In this document: positions 43,969-53,096 of the stretch, in pieces
Numbering within the stretch: the first letter of the stretch is position 1
How the letters are laid out: each line of letters starts with the position of its first letter
NCBI RefSeq assembly: GCF_014397785.1
Contig: NZ_VZQQ01000012.1
Span: forward strand, 1 to 64,000
DNA from: Paraburkholderia podalyriae
GTDB lineage: Bacteria; Pseudomonadota; Gammaproteobacteria; Burkholderiales; Burkholderiaceae
Reading direction: 5' to 3'
DNA length: 64,000 nucleotides
Translations under genes and position numbers: made by a program
The notes under the pieces: model-generated
The model's database searches: none
What the model was told of the DNA's origin: nothing
What the model saw: only the letters and a program-made list of their open reading frames with translations

Positions 43969-45012
43969 ATGAGCCGACTGATTCTCGCCCCAATGGAAGG
44001 GCTCGCTGACTACGTGCTGCGCGACGTGCTGACGAGCGCAGGCGCTTTCGACGGCTGCGTGTCCGAGTTCATCCGCATCACAGGCTCGCTGCTGCCGACC
44101 CGCGTCTACGAGCGCGAGGCGCCCGAAATCCTGCACGCGAGCGTGACCGCCAGCGGCACGCCAATGGTGATCCAGTTGCTCGGCAGCGATCCCGAATGGA
44201 TGGCGCGCAATGCCGCGCATGCGGCCACGCTGTCGCCCTACGGTATCGATCTGAACTTCGGCTGTCCCGCCAAAGTCGTCAATCAGCATGGCGGCGGCGC
44301 GATGTTGCTCGCCAACCCGAAGCTGCTGAACCGGATCGTCTCGGCCGTGCGTGCCGCGGTGCCGGCCGATATCGCGGTGACCGCAAAAATGCGCCTCGGT
44401 GTGTCCGACACGTCGCGGGCGATCGAATGCGCGCAGGCGCTGGCGGACGGCGGCGCGGCCTCGCTCGTCGTGCATGCGCGCACGCGCGACGACCGCTACC
44501 GGCCGCCTGCCCATTGGGAGTGGATCGCGCGCATCGACGCCGCCGTCGAGGTGCCCGTGATCGCGAACGGCGAGGTTTGGACGGTGGCGGACTGGCAGCG
44601 CTGCCGCTCGGTCAGCGGCTGCGCGGACCTGATGATCGGGCGCGGCGCCGTGTCGGACCCGTTTCTCGCGCAGCGAATCCGCGGGCTGATGGACCCGTGT
44701 CCGTCGCCCGACGAATGGCAGCAGGTGTTGCGATCGATCATCGGCTACATGAACAAGCTGCGCGCGCACGGCACGCTGACCCATGAGCATGGCCGCGTCA
44801 AGAAGTGGCTCAGCTACCTGCAACGGACCTGGCCGCAAGCGGCTGAACTGCATGCGGCGATCCGGCGAGTGCAGGACTCTGACGAAATTCTTACGGTAAT
44901 CGGCCAGGCGCTGGCGGCGGCAGGCGCGTCGGCGCCGACGCGTCGGGACGTTTTCAGCGACGAAAATAACGAGCTGAATCAACCTGATCCGGCCGAAGCC
45001 ATCCCCGTTTGA
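43969..45012 (+). CDS. dusC: tRNA-dihydrouridine(16) synthase DusC
   Basis: FMN-dependent reduction of uridine in the D-loop of tRNA. The 347-residue protein begins MSRLILAPMEGLADYVLRDV. The catalytic cysteine is Cys99 in LNFGCPAKVVNQHGGGAML, with Lys102 next to it. HARTRDDRYRPPAHWEW and IANGEVWTVADWQRC bind FMN. The PMEGLAD and RPPA segments point to the DusC branch rather than DusA or DusB. An in-frame upstream opening to 43633 overlaps phaR and is not part of the gene. Confidence 0.92.
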   Translation: MSRLILAPMEGLADYVLRDVLTSAGAFDGCVSEFIRITGSLLPTRVYEREAPEILHASVTASGTPMVIQLLGSDPEWMARNAAHAATLSPYGIDLNFGCPAKVVNQHGGGAMLLANPKLLNRIVSAVRAAVPADIAVTAKMRLGVSDTSRAIECAQALADGGAASLVVHARTRDDRYRPPAHWEWIARIDAAVEVPVIANGEVWTVADWQRCRSVSGCADLMIGRGAVSDPFLAQRIRGLMDPCPSPDEWQQVLRSIIGYMNKLRAHGTLTHEHGRVKKWLSYLQRTWPQAAELHAAIRRVQDSDEILTVIGQALAAAGASAPTRRDVFSDENNELNQPDPAEAIPV

Positions 45013-45057
45013 GCGCTAGAATTCAAAGACTTACGAGCGGTGGCGGTGGCGAACCGC

Positions 45058-45063
45058 TACAAT
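45058..45063 (+). promoter_or_regulatory. Candidate -10 element (TACAAT) for rimO
   Basis: GCTACAAT ends 30 bp before the rimO ATG, in the same position as the one before moeA. A clear -35 is not seen. Confidence 0.4.
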
Positions 45064-45093
45064 TCGGGGTTTAACGTCTTCAAGCGGTTCCCC

Positions 45094-46488
45094 ATGTCTT
45101 CCACCCCCTCCAACGCTCCGGCCGTGCCGGGCGCGACACCGAAAGTCGGCTTCGTTTCTCTCGGCTGCCCCAAGGCCCTCGTCGATTCCGAGCAGATCAT
45201 CACCCAGCTGCGCGCCGAAGGCTACGAAATCTCCGGCACCTATGACGGCGCGGACCTCGTGGTCGTCAACACCTGCGGCTTCATCGACGAAGCCGTGCAG
45301 GAAAGCCTCGACGCCATCGGCGAAGCGCTCAACGAAAACGGCAAGGTGATCGTCACGGGCTGCCTCGGCGCGAAGAAGAGCGCAAGCGGTTCGGGGCTGA
45401 TCGAGGAAGTGCACCCGAAGGTGCTCGCGGTGACCGGCCCGCACGCGCTCGGCGAGGTCATGCAGGCGGTGCACAGCCATCTGCCGAAGCCGCATGATCC
45501 GTTCGTCGATCTGGTGCCCGCCGCGGGCGTCAAGCTCACGCCGCGCCACTACGCGTACCTGAAGATTTCCGAAGGCTGCAATCACCGTTGCACGTTCTGC
45601 ATCATCCCGTCGATGCGCGGCGACCTCGTGTCGCGCCCGGTCGCCGAAGTGATGCTCGAAGCGGAGAATCTGTTCAAGTCCGGCGTGAAGGAACTGCTGG
45701 TGATTTCGCAGGACACGAGCGCATACGGCGTCGACGTCAAATACCGCACCGGTTTCTGGAACGGCAAGCCGATCAAGACGCGCATGACGGATCTGGTCGC
45801 CGCGCTCGGCGAACTCGCCGCGCAATACGGCGCGTGGGTGCGCCTGCATTACGTGTATCCGTATCCGAGCGTCGACGAAGTGATTCCGATGATGGCCTTG
45901 GGCCCGTATAAAGGCCACGTGCTGCCGTATCTCGATGTGCCGTTCCAGCACGCGCATCCGGAAGTGCTGAAGCGCATGAAGCGCCCGGCCAACGCCGAGA
46001 AGGTGATGGAGCGCGTGAAGGCGTGGCGCGAGATCTGCCCGGATCTGACGATTCGCAGCACGTTCATCGCCGGCTTCCCTGGCGAGACCGAAGAACAGTT
46101 CGAGACGCTGCTCGATTTCATCCGCGAGGCGGAGCTCGATCGCGTTGGCTGCTTTGCGTATTCACCGGTCGAAGGCGCGAGCGCGAATGAACTCGACGGT
46201 GCGCTGCCCGACGAAGTGCGTGAGGAACGTCGCGCGCGCTTCATGGAAGTGGCCGAGCAGGTGTCGGCGAAACGCATCGCGAAGAAGGTCGGCAGAACGC
46301 TGAAGGTGCTGGTCGACGACATCAACGCGGACGGCGGTATCGGCCGCACCGCGGCGGATGCGCCGGAGATCGACGGCGTCGTCTATATCGCGCCGTCCAC
46401 CAAAGCGTCGAAGCGCTACAAGGTCGGCGATTTCGTATCCGTGAAGATCACCGGCGCGGACGGTCACGATCTGTGGGGCGAGGTCTAA
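45094..46488 (+). CDS. rimO: Ribosomal protein S12 methylthiotransferase RimO
   Basis: Radical-SAM enzyme that methylthiolates an aspartate of ribosomal protein S12. The 464-residue protein has the UPF0004 domain with Cys25, Cys61 and Cys90 holding one cluster (VSLGCPKALVDSE is diagnostic for RimO rather than MiaB), the radical-SAM motif Cys162-x3-Cys166-x2-Cys169 (GCNHRCTFC), and a C-terminal TRAM domain. ATG 45094 fits the family; an upstream in-frame ATG at 45040 adds no conserved residues. A sugar kinase follows after 3 bp. Confidence 0.96.
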   Translation: MSSTPSNAPAVPGATPKVGFVSLGCPKALVDSEQIITQLRAEGYEISGTYDGADLVVVNTCGFIDEAVQESLDAIGEALNENGKVIVTGCLGAKKSASGSGLIEEVHPKVLAVTGPHALGEVMQAVHSHLPKPHDPFVDLVPAAGVKLTPRHYAYLKISEGCNHRCTFCIIPSMRGDLVSRPVAEVMLEAENLFKSGVKELLVISQDTSAYGVDVKYRTGFWNGKPIKTRMTDLVAALGELAAQYGAWVRLHYVYPYPSVDEVIPMMALGPYKGHVLPYLDVPFQHAHPEVLKRMKRPANAEKVMERVKAWREICPDLTIRSTFIAGFPGETEEQFETLLDFIREAELDRVGCFAYSPVEGASANELDGALPDEVREERRARFMEVAEQVSAKRIAKKVGRTLKVLVDDINADGGIGRTAADAPEIDGVVYIAPSTKASKRYKVGDFVSVKITGADGHDLWGEV

Positions 46489-46491
46489 GCG

Positions 46492-47442
46492 ATGACGCTC
46501 AGCGCGGCCGCAGGGCCTGAAGCTCAAGCACCGGAAATCCTCGCGCTCGGCGAGGCAATGATCGAATTCAACCAGTCGGCGAAGGATCAGCCGAACTATC
46601 TGCAGGGCTTCGGCGGCGACACGTCGAACTTCTGCATCGCGGCCGCGCGCCAGGGCGCGAGGACCGGCTTCGTGTCGGCGGTCGGCGCCGATCATTTCGG
46701 ACGCCTGCTCGTCGATCTGTGGGAGCGCGAGCGGGTCGACACGTCGTTCGTGCGCATCGACGCGCAAGCATCGACCGGCGTTTATTTCGTATCGCACGGC
46801 CCCAACGGCCACGCGTTCGACTATCTGCGCGCCGGCTCGGCGGCGAGCCGCTATGCGCCGGCCGACCTGCCGCGCGACGCGCTCGCGGCGGCGAAGGTCG
46901 TGCATCTGTCCGGCATCAGTCTCGCGATCAGCGTGAGCGCCTGCGACGCCGCGCTCGAAGCGATCGCGCATGCGCGCGCGAATGGCGTGCGCGTGAGCTT
47001 CGACACCAATCTGCGTCTGAAGCTGTGGCCGCTCGCGCGGGCGCGCGCGGTGATGCTCGAGGCGATCCGCCAGACCGACATCTGCCTGCCGAGCTGGGAC
47101 GACGTGACCGAACTGACAGGGCTGACCGGCCGCGACGAGATCGTGGATTTTCTGCTGTCGCACGGGCCGCGCGTGGTCGCGCTGAAGCTCGGCAAGGATG
47201 GCTCGTATATCGCGACGCCTGACGAGCGGCGCGTCGTGCCGGGCCACGTCGTCGATGCGGTCGATGCGACCGGCGCCGGCGACTGCTTTGGCGGCGCATT
47301 CATCGCGCGCATCGTCGCGGGCGACGATCCATTTGCCGCCGCGCGCTACGCGAACGTCGCCGCCGCGCTGTCCACGCAAGGCTATGGCGCGGTCGCGCCG
47401 ATCCCGTCGCGTGAGACGGTCGAGCGGCTGCTGGCCGGATAG
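46492..47442 (+). CDS. kdgK: PfkB-family sugar kinase, probably 2-keto-3-deoxygluconate kinase
   Basis: A 316-residue ribokinase-like kinase with the PfkB signature DATGAGDCFGGAF (catalytic Asp in GAGD). GGDTSNFCIAAARQGART, YLRAGSAASRYAPADLP and SFDTNLRLKLWPLA resemble 2-keto-3-deoxygluconate kinases, which act in the Entner-Doudoroff and uronate pathways. It follows rimO with 3 bp and precedes bktB. Without flanking sugar genes the substrate remains an inference. Confidence 0.72.
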   Translation: MTLSAAAGPEAQAPEILALGEAMIEFNQSAKDQPNYLQGFGGDTSNFCIAAARQGARTGFVSAVGADHFGRLLVDLWERERVDTSFVRIDAQASTGVYFVSHGPNGHAFDYLRAGSAASRYAPADLPRDALAAAKVVHLSGISLAISVSACDAALEAIAHARANGVRVSFDTNLRLKLWPLARARAVMLEAIRQTDICLPSWDDVTELTGLTGRDEIVDFLLSHGPRVVALKLGKDGSYIATPDERRVVPGHVVDAVDATGAGDCFGGAFIARIVAGDDPFAAARYANVAAALSTQGYGAVAPIPSRETVERLLAG

Positions 47443-47536
47443 GAATTACGAATCACGCGAGCCGCGCGCGGCGCAAGCTGGCCCGCGCTGGCGCAATCAT
47501 CCAGGCAGACTGGACAGACAACAGGAGGGACAAGCG

Positions 47537-48721
47537 ATGCAACGGGACGTAGTGGTGGTAAGTGGTGTGCGCACGGCAATCGGCACGTTCGGCGGTAGCC
47601 TGAAGGATTTCGCGCCGACCGATCTCGGCGCGCGCGTGGTGCGCGAAGTGCTCGAGCGTGCGAGCGTGGCGGGCGACGAGGTCGGGCACGTCGTGTTCGG
47701 CAACGTCGTGCACACCGAGCCGAAGGATATGTATCTCGCGCGCGTCGCGGCGATCAACGGCGGGGTCGCGCAGCATACGCCCGCGCTGACCGTGAACCGG
47801 CTGTGCGGCTCGGGCTTGCAGGCAATCGTGTCGGCTGCGCAGAGCGTGCTGCTCGGCGACGCCGATATCGCGATCGGCGGCGGCGCTGAAAACATGAGCC
47901 GCGCGCCTTACTCGATGCCGGCCGCGCGCTTCGGCCAGCGCATGGGCGACGCGCGTCTGGTCGACATGGTGGTCGGCGCGCTCAACGATCCGTTCCAGTC
48001 GATCCATATGGGCGTGACCGCCGAGAACGTCGCGCGCAAGTACGAGATCTCGCGCGACGCGCAGGACGCGCTCGCGCTCGAGTCGCATCGCCGCGCGGCC
48101 CACGCGATCACGAGCGGCTACTTCAACGAACAGATTCTGCCGATTGCGATTCCGTCGAAGAAGGGCGACGTCGTGTTCGACACTGACGAGCACCCACGGA
48201 TGAACGCAGCGGCGGAAGACTTCGCGAAGCTGAAGCCGGTGTTCGTGAAGGACAACGGCACGGTGACGGCGGGCAATGCGTCGGGCATCAACGACGCGGC
48301 CGCGGCCGTCGTGCTGATGGAGCGTGGCGTCGCCGAGCGGCGCGGCGTCAAGCCGTTGGCGCGGCTCGTGTCGTACGCGCATGCGGGCGTCGATCCGGCG
48401 TACATGGGTATCGGGCCGGTCCCGGCGAGCCGCAAGGCGCTCGAACGGGCGGGGATCACGGTCGCCGACCTCGACGTGATCGAGGCCAACGAGGCATTCG
48501 CCGCGCAAGCGTGCGCGGTCAGCAAGGAGCTCGGCTTCGATCCGGCCAAGGTCAATCCGAATGGTTCGGGCATTTCGCTCGGCCATCCGATCGGCGCGAC
48601 CGGCGCGCTGATCACCGTGAAGGCGCTGTACGAGCTGCAGCGCATCGGCGGGCGCTATGCGCTCGTCACGATGTGCATCGGCGGGGGCCAGGGCATCGCG
48701 GCGGTTTTCGAGCGTCTGTGA
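47537..48721 (+). CDS. bktB: Beta-ketothiolase BktB (broad-substrate acetyl-CoA acyltransferase)
   Basis: Second thiolase in the window, 394 residues. It starts MQRDVVVVSGVRTAIGTFGG, has the nucleophile Cys90 in NRLCGSGLQAIVSAAQ, and ends MCIGGGQGIAAVFERL. It aligns well, from memory, with C. necator BktB, which makes longer 3-ketoacyl-CoA such as ketovaleryl-CoA for mixed PHA. GGAGG is 9 bp upstream of ATG 47537. A role in PHA supply or in fatty-acid and branched-chain catabolism is inferred. Confidence 0.9.
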   Translation: MQRDVVVVSGVRTAIGTFGGSLKDFAPTDLGARVVREVLERASVAGDEVGHVVFGNVVHTEPKDMYLARVAAINGGVAQHTPALTVNRLCGSGLQAIVSAAQSVLLGDADIAIGGGAENMSRAPYSMPAARFGQRMGDARLVDMVVGALNDPFQSIHMGVTAENVARKYEISRDAQDALALESHRRAAHAITSGYFNEQILPIAIPSKKGDVVFDTDEHPRMNAAAEDFAKLKPVFVKDNGTVTAGNASGINDAAAAVVLMERGVAERRGVKPLARLVSYAHAGVDPAYMGIGPVPASRKALERAGITVADLDVIEANEAFAAQACAVSKELGFDPAKVNPNGSGISLGHPIGATGALITVKALYELQRIGGRYALVTMCIGGGQGIAAVFERL

Positions 48722-48775
48722 GCGCGCACGGCAGGCCGGCGCGGCACGGGTAGCAAGCAGGAACCGGCAACGAGG

Positions 48776-49447
48776 ATGGACACGATGCAGGAAGTGAAAG
48801 TGACGAAGGGTTCGGTAACGGGCATGGCAACGCGCGCGTTGCGCCGCCGCGTCGGCGTGGTGGCGAGCGCCGTCGCGCTGTTGTGCGCCGGCACGGCGCT
48901 ATCGGTGCCGTCGCAGGCATGGGCGGAAAGCGATGCGGTCAAGGAGCTGGCCGCGCCGCCGCCGATCCAGCTGCCGCTGAAGCCGAGCCCGGAGTTCGCG
49001 AAGTTTCCGCGCTACGTGGGCACGCTCGGCGCGCGGCCGATCGTGCTGCGGCTCGGGCCCAAGACCGACGATCCGTCCGGCGTGCACGGCGAGTATCAGT
49101 ACACCGATACCGGCGAGGTGATCCTGATCGCTGGCGATCGCGACGGCGATACGCTCGAAGTCGAGGAATCGAACGACGGCACGCATATCACCGGCAACTG
49201 GGTCGGCAAGTTCGCGGCGGACGGCTCGCTCGAAGGCGACCGCATGAACGTCGACGATTCGAACCCGCAGGCATTCAACCTGAAACCGCCGGCGGCGGGG
49301 CAGACGGGACAGGCGGTGCCAGCGGCCAAGGCTGCGACCCCAGCTCCGCAACCGGCCGCCGCGGTCAATGGCGCGACTGCAGCTCCCGCGTCCGCTGCCG
49401 GCGGACATCCGGTGGGCGGCGTCAGCAACCTGCAAACCGGCGACTGA
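48776..49447 (+). CDS. Secreted hypothetical protein
   Basis: A 223-residue protein I do not recognise. A basic leader RALRRRVGVVASAVALL and a hydrophobic core end in SQAWA, a clear Sec signal peptide (about residues 1-50 from the annotated start; a later start near residue 17 is possible). The mature part has a compact segment YVGTLGARPIVLRLGPKTDD and DTGEVILIAGDRDGDTLEVE that looks beta-rich, followed by a Pro/Ala-rich disordered tail. It lies 54 bp after bktB and 83 bp before metC on the same strand. Similar proteins are, as far as I recall, restricted to Burkholderiales. Confidence 0.75.
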   Translation: MDTMQEVKVTKGSVTGMATRALRRRVGVVASAVALLCAGTALSVPSQAWAESDAVKELAAPPPIQLPLKPSPEFAKFPRYVGTLGARPIVLRLGPKTDDPSGVHGEYQYTDTGEVILIAGDRDGDTLEVEESNDGTHITGNWVGKFAADGSLEGDRMNVDDSNPQAFNLKPPAAGQTGQAVPAAKAATPAPQPAAAVNGATAAPASAAGGHPVGGVSNLQTGD

Positions 49448-49530
49448 CGCGCTCGCGTGCCGGGCCTCCGGATGGTGCGGCGCAGACGCAGTGTCAGTCC
49501 CGCTTCCCTGTGTTTTTGATCGAGCTTCAC

Positions 49531-50715
49531 ATGACTGAATCCAAACTCAATCGCGGTCTGCAAACCCGCATCGTGCACGCCAAGGACCAGATCACGCCAG
49601 GCTTCGAATCGTTCTCGACCCCGATCACGCGCGCGTCGACGGTGGTGTTCCCGGACCTCGCCGCGATGCGCGCGCTCGACTGGAAGAACGACGCGCAATG
49701 GCGCTACGGCCTGCATGCGACGCCCACGCAGATCGCACTCGCGCAGCGCCTCGCCGCGATCGAGGGCGGCAGTCATGCGCTGCTGCAGCCGTCGGGGCTG
49801 TCGTCGATCTCGAACGTGTACTTCGGTCTTTTGAAGGCCGGCGACGACGTGCTGATCCCCGATAACGTCTACTCGCCCAACCGCGACCACGGCGACTGGC
49901 TCGCGCGCGATTTCGGCATCACGGCGCGCTACTACGATCCGCTGATCGGCGCGGGCATCGCCGGTCTGATCCGGCCGAACACGCGGCTGATCTGGATCGA
50001 GGCGCCGGGCTCGGTGACGATGGAAGTGCCCGACGTGCCGGCCATCACGGCGGCCGCGCGCGCGCACAACGTCGTCACCGCGATCGACAACACGTGGTCC
50101 GCAGGTCTCGCGTTCCGGCCGTTCGACCACGGCGTCGACATTTCGGTGCAGGCGCTGACCAAATACCAGTCGGGCGGCGGCGACGTGCTGATGGGCGCGA
50201 CGATCACAGTCGAGCGCGACGTGCATGTGAAGCTGAAGGCGGCGCGCATGCGCATGGGCATCGGCGTGTCCTCGGACGACTGCTCGCTGATTCTGCGCAG
50301 CCTGCCGAGCATGCAGCTGCGCTTCGCGCAGCACGATCGCGCGGCGCTGTCGCTCGCGGCGTGGTTGAAGAGCCGGCCGGAAATCGTCGCGGTGCTGCAT
50401 CCGGCGCTCGCCGACTGTCCGGGGCACGAAGTGTACAAGCGCGATTTCACCGGCGCGGGCGGCCTGTTCTCGGTCGTGTTCGACGAGCGGTACAGCGCGG
50501 CGCAGATCGACACGTTCTGCGAATCGCTCGAACTGTTTTCGCTCGGCTGGAGCTGGGGTGGCGCGCACAGCCTCGCGATGCCGTACGTCATCGCGTCGAT
50601 GCGCACGGCGGCGCAGTGGCCGTATCGCGGCACGCTGGTGCGCTTCTATATCGGTCTCGAGGACGAGGCCGATCTACGCGCGGATATCGAGCAGAGCCTC
50701 GCAGCACTCGCTTAA
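49531..50715 (+). CDS. metC: Cystathionine beta-lyase
   Basis: PLP enzyme of the Cys/Met metabolism family (394 residues) splitting cystathionine to homocysteine, pyruvate and ammonia. The PLP lysine is Lys211 in QALTKYQSGGGDVLMG; FSTPITRASTVVFPDL, YGLHATPTQIALAQRLAAIE and SLGWSWGGAHSLAMPY are typical of MetC-type beta-lyases rather than gamma-synthases. No conserved S-box or Met regulatory structure is visible upstream. A hairpin terminator follows. The reading frame is open upstream inside the previous gene but only ATG 49531 matches the family start. Confidence 0.93.
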   Translation: MTESKLNRGLQTRIVHAKDQITPGFESFSTPITRASTVVFPDLAAMRALDWKNDAQWRYGLHATPTQIALAQRLAAIEGGSHALLQPSGLSSISNVYFGLLKAGDDVLIPDNVYSPNRDHGDWLARDFGITARYYDPLIGAGIAGLIRPNTRLIWIEAPGSVTMEVPDVPAITAAARAHNVVTAIDNTWSAGLAFRPFDHGVDISVQALTKYQSGGGDVLMGATITVERDVHVKLKAARMRMGIGVSSDDCSLILRSLPSMQLRFAQHDRAALSLAAWLKSRPEIVAVLHPALADCPGHEVYKRDFTGAGGLFSVVFDERYSAAQIDTFCESLELFSLGWSWGGAHSLAMPYVIASMRTAAQWPYRGTLVRFYIGLEDEADLRADIEQSLAALA

Positions 50716-50748
50716 CGCGCGTCAGCGCTGCCCGGTACGGTGGTTCGA

Positions 50749-50782
50749 GAAGCCCGCTGGGACGCGTTCCCGGCGGGCTTCC
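50749..50782 (+). terminator. Hairpin terminator after metC
   Basis: GAAGCCCGC (50749-50757) pairs with GCGGGCTTC (50773-50781) and the inner TGGGA...TTCCC extends the stem. The following tract CTTGTTT is only partly T-rich. It lies between metC and the convergent serB. Confidence 0.65.
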
Positions 50783-50860
50783 TTGTTTCGGGCATCGAGC
50801 AAACCTGAGCATTCGGCCGAAGGTTCGATGCCGCGACGCGACACTACGATGGCCGCAGCT

Positions 50861-51700
50861 TCAAAGCACCCGCAGCAAGCCGTCCAGTCCCACGAAATTG
50901 AACGACACGCTGGCTGCTTCGCGCACCACCGGTTTCGCGCGGAATGCAACGGAGAGTCCCGCTTCGGCCATCATCTTCAGGTCGTTCGAGCCGTCGCCGA
51001 TCGCAATTGCGCGCGACGGTTCGATGCCGAGCGTCGCGCAGGTTTCGCGCAGCGTGCGCGCTTTCACGTCGGCATTGACGATCTCGCCACTCACGTTGCC
51101 CGTCAGCTTGCCGTCGATGATTTCGAGCGTGTTCGCACGCGTGAAATCGAGGCCGAGGCGCGCCTTCAGCTTCGCGGTGAAGAACGTGAAGCCGCCCGAC
51201 ACGAGCAGCGTTTTCAGGCCCGCCTGCTTCGCGCCGGCAAGCATGCGTTCGGCGCCCGGCGAGAACTGCAGCCGCTCGTCGTACACGCGCTCGAGCGCGC
51301 TGGCGTCGAGCCCCTTCAGCAACGCGACGCGACGCGTCAGGCTTTCGTTGAAGTCCCTGATCTCGCCGCGCATCGCAGCCTCGGTGATCGCCGCGACTTC
51401 GGCTTTGAGCCCGCAGAAATCGGCGATTTCGTCGATGCACTCGATCGTGATCAGCGTCGAATCCATGTCCATCGTGACGAGGCCAAAGTCGCGCAACTGA
51501 CGGCCGGCTTCGACAAACGCGTAATCGAGTTGATGCGTGTAGCAATACGCTTCGACGTCGGCGCGCTGCGCGAGCTTCGCATCGGCGATGCGAATGGCGT
51601 TCGCGTCGATGACGGCGGCGTGCGAGCCGCGCGCGAGCGCGACGAGCGTTTTATGGTGGTCGGCGGAAAGGGGGGCGACGCTTTGAATGACGAGGTTCAT
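50861..51700 (-). CDS. serB: Phosphoserine phosphatase
   Basis: HAD-family phosphatase giving serine from phosphoserine, 279 residues. The nucleophile motif is MDMDSTLI (Asp78, Asp80); also present are LVSGGFTFF and the Mg site AIGDGSNDLKMMAEAGLSVA. An N-terminal ACT-like region (about residues 1-70) precedes the HAD core. The gene is convergent with metC. Confidence 0.95.
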   Translation of the reverse strand: MNLVIQSVAPLSADHHKTLVALARGSHAAVIDANAIRIADAKLAQRADVEAYCYTHQLDYAFVEAGRQLRDFGLVTMDMDSTLITIECIDEIADFCGLKAEVAAITEAAMRGEIRDFNESLTRRVALLKGLDASALERVYDERLQFSPGAERMLAGAKQAGLKTLLVSGGFTFFTAKLKARLGLDFTRANTLEIIDGKLTGNVSGEIVNADVKARTLRETCATLGIEPSRAIAIGDGSNDLKMMAEAGLSVAFRAKPVVREAASVSFNFVGLDGLLRVL

Positions 51701-52037
51701 GGACGACCAGTGACGCGGGAATGAGGCGCGTGGCGCGCGGAAAATCCCGCTATTGTATCGGTTCCGTGGATTGCGCCGTCGCGGCCGGCTGTGCCGGGAT
51801 TGCCGGGTTTGCCGTTCAATCCGGCGGTGCGCGGTTCATACCGACGCATCGGATCGGGGGCACCAGGAATGCCGTAGCTTTTGCCGCCGCATCGCAAGAC
51901 TTACAGCCCCATGACAGCACGCCGCCGCGCCGACCGGGTCATGCTTCATTCGTGGCAACCGCGTAAAGCGCGCTGAAACGCGGGCACGCTTGCTGCTTCG
52001 CCTGATATCTCAGGCCCATGGGACAGGGGAGCGCGCG
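51701..52037. other. Gene-free stretch between serB and ku
   Basis: This 337-bp divergent intergenic region should contain the serB and ku promoters. It has no convincing reading frame. I could not assign -35/-10 elements, and see no long repeat. Confidence 0.55.
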
Positions 52038-53048
52038 ATGGCACACATGATCTGGAAGGGCGCAATCAGCTTCGGGCTCGTCCATGTACCGGTTCAGCTT
52101 TATCCGGCGACGCAGTCGGAGAAAGTCGGCTTCAATCTGCTCGACAAGCGCACGATCGACCCGGTCGGCTATAAGCAGATCAACAAGCGCACCGGCAAGG
52201 ACGTGACCCGCGACAACATCGTGCGCGGCTTCGAGTACGAGAAAGACCGCTACGTCGTACTGTCGGACGACGAAATCCGCTCGGCGAACCCGGAGTCGAC
52301 GCAGACAGTGGACATCCTCGCGTTCGTCGACGCCCCCGACATCTCGTTTCTCTATCTCGACACGCCGTATTTCCTGACCCCCGACCGCAAGGGCGAAAAA
52401 GTCTATGCGCTACTGCGCGAGGCGATGACGTCGTCGGGCAAGGTCGGCGTCGCGAGTGTCGTGCTGCATAACAAGCAGCATCTGGCGGCGCTGATTCCGC
52501 TCGGTCCCGTGCTGGCGTTGAACACGCTGCGCTGGGCCACCGAAGTGCGGAGCCTCGACGAATTCAAGGTGCCGCCCGAAGGCATGAAGGCTGCCGGCGT
52601 GTCGGCGAAGGAACTCGACATGGCGAAAAAGCTGATCGACGACATGAGCGAGACGTGGGACCCGACGCAGTATCACGATACGTTTCGCGACGACATCATG
52701 GCGCTCGTCGAGCGCAAGGTTCGCGCGGGCAAGACCGAGGAGATCACCGAAGTCGAAACGCCGCGCGAGTCGCGCAAGTCCGCCGACATTCTCGACCTGT
52801 CCGATCTGCTGCGGCGCAGCCTCGGCCGCGGCAAGGACAAGCAGGCCGCTGCGGGCCGCAAGCGCACCGCCGACGAGGACGAGGATCAGGCCGGCAGCGA
52901 GGCTGGGTCTGATGAAGAGGTGGCCGCGCCCGCGCGCAAAAAGCCTCGCGCCGCGGGCACGGCGCGCAGTCGCAGCGGTAGTGGCGGCAGCGGGGGCACG
53001 ACATCGAAAACCACGGCAACCTCCCGCAAACGGCGCGCGGCGGCCTGA
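52038..53048 (+). CDS. ku: Non-homologous end-joining protein Ku
   Basis: Bacterial Ku that binds broken DNA ends and recruits LigD. The 336-residue protein begins MAHMIWKGAISFGLVHVPVQ and carries the Ku core through YHDTFRDDIMALVERKVRAG. The last 80 residues or so are low complexity: an acidic patch (DEDEDQAGSEAG) then a Ser/Gly/Lys/Arg tail ending SRKRRAAA, a type of basic tail that in other Ku proteins aids DNA binding and threading. ATG 52038 is the family start. ligD follows after 48 bp. Confidence 0.95.
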   Translation: MAHMIWKGAISFGLVHVPVQLYPATQSEKVGFNLLDKRTIDPVGYKQINKRTGKDVTRDNIVRGFEYEKDRYVVLSDDEIRSANPESTQTVDILAFVDAPDISFLYLDTPYFLTPDRKGEKVYALLREAMTSSGKVGVASVVLHNKQHLAALIPLGPVLALNTLRWATEVRSLDEFKVPPEGMKAAGVSAKELDMAKKLIDDMSETWDPTQYHDTFRDDIMALVERKVRAGKTEEITEVETPRESRKSADILDLSDLLRRSLGRGKDKQAAAGRKRTADEDEDQAGSEAGSDEEVAAPARKKPRAAGTARSRSGSGGSGGTTSKTTATSRKRRAAA

Positions 53049-53096
53049 GCGCGCGGCCGACCCGCCAATCGCACCCTCCGCACTGGAGTCATCGCC

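Noticed and set aside
48722..49530. A methionine-type riboswitch before metC
   Set aside because: No conserved SAM-I, SAM-II or SAH riboswitch core could be recognised in the short gap.
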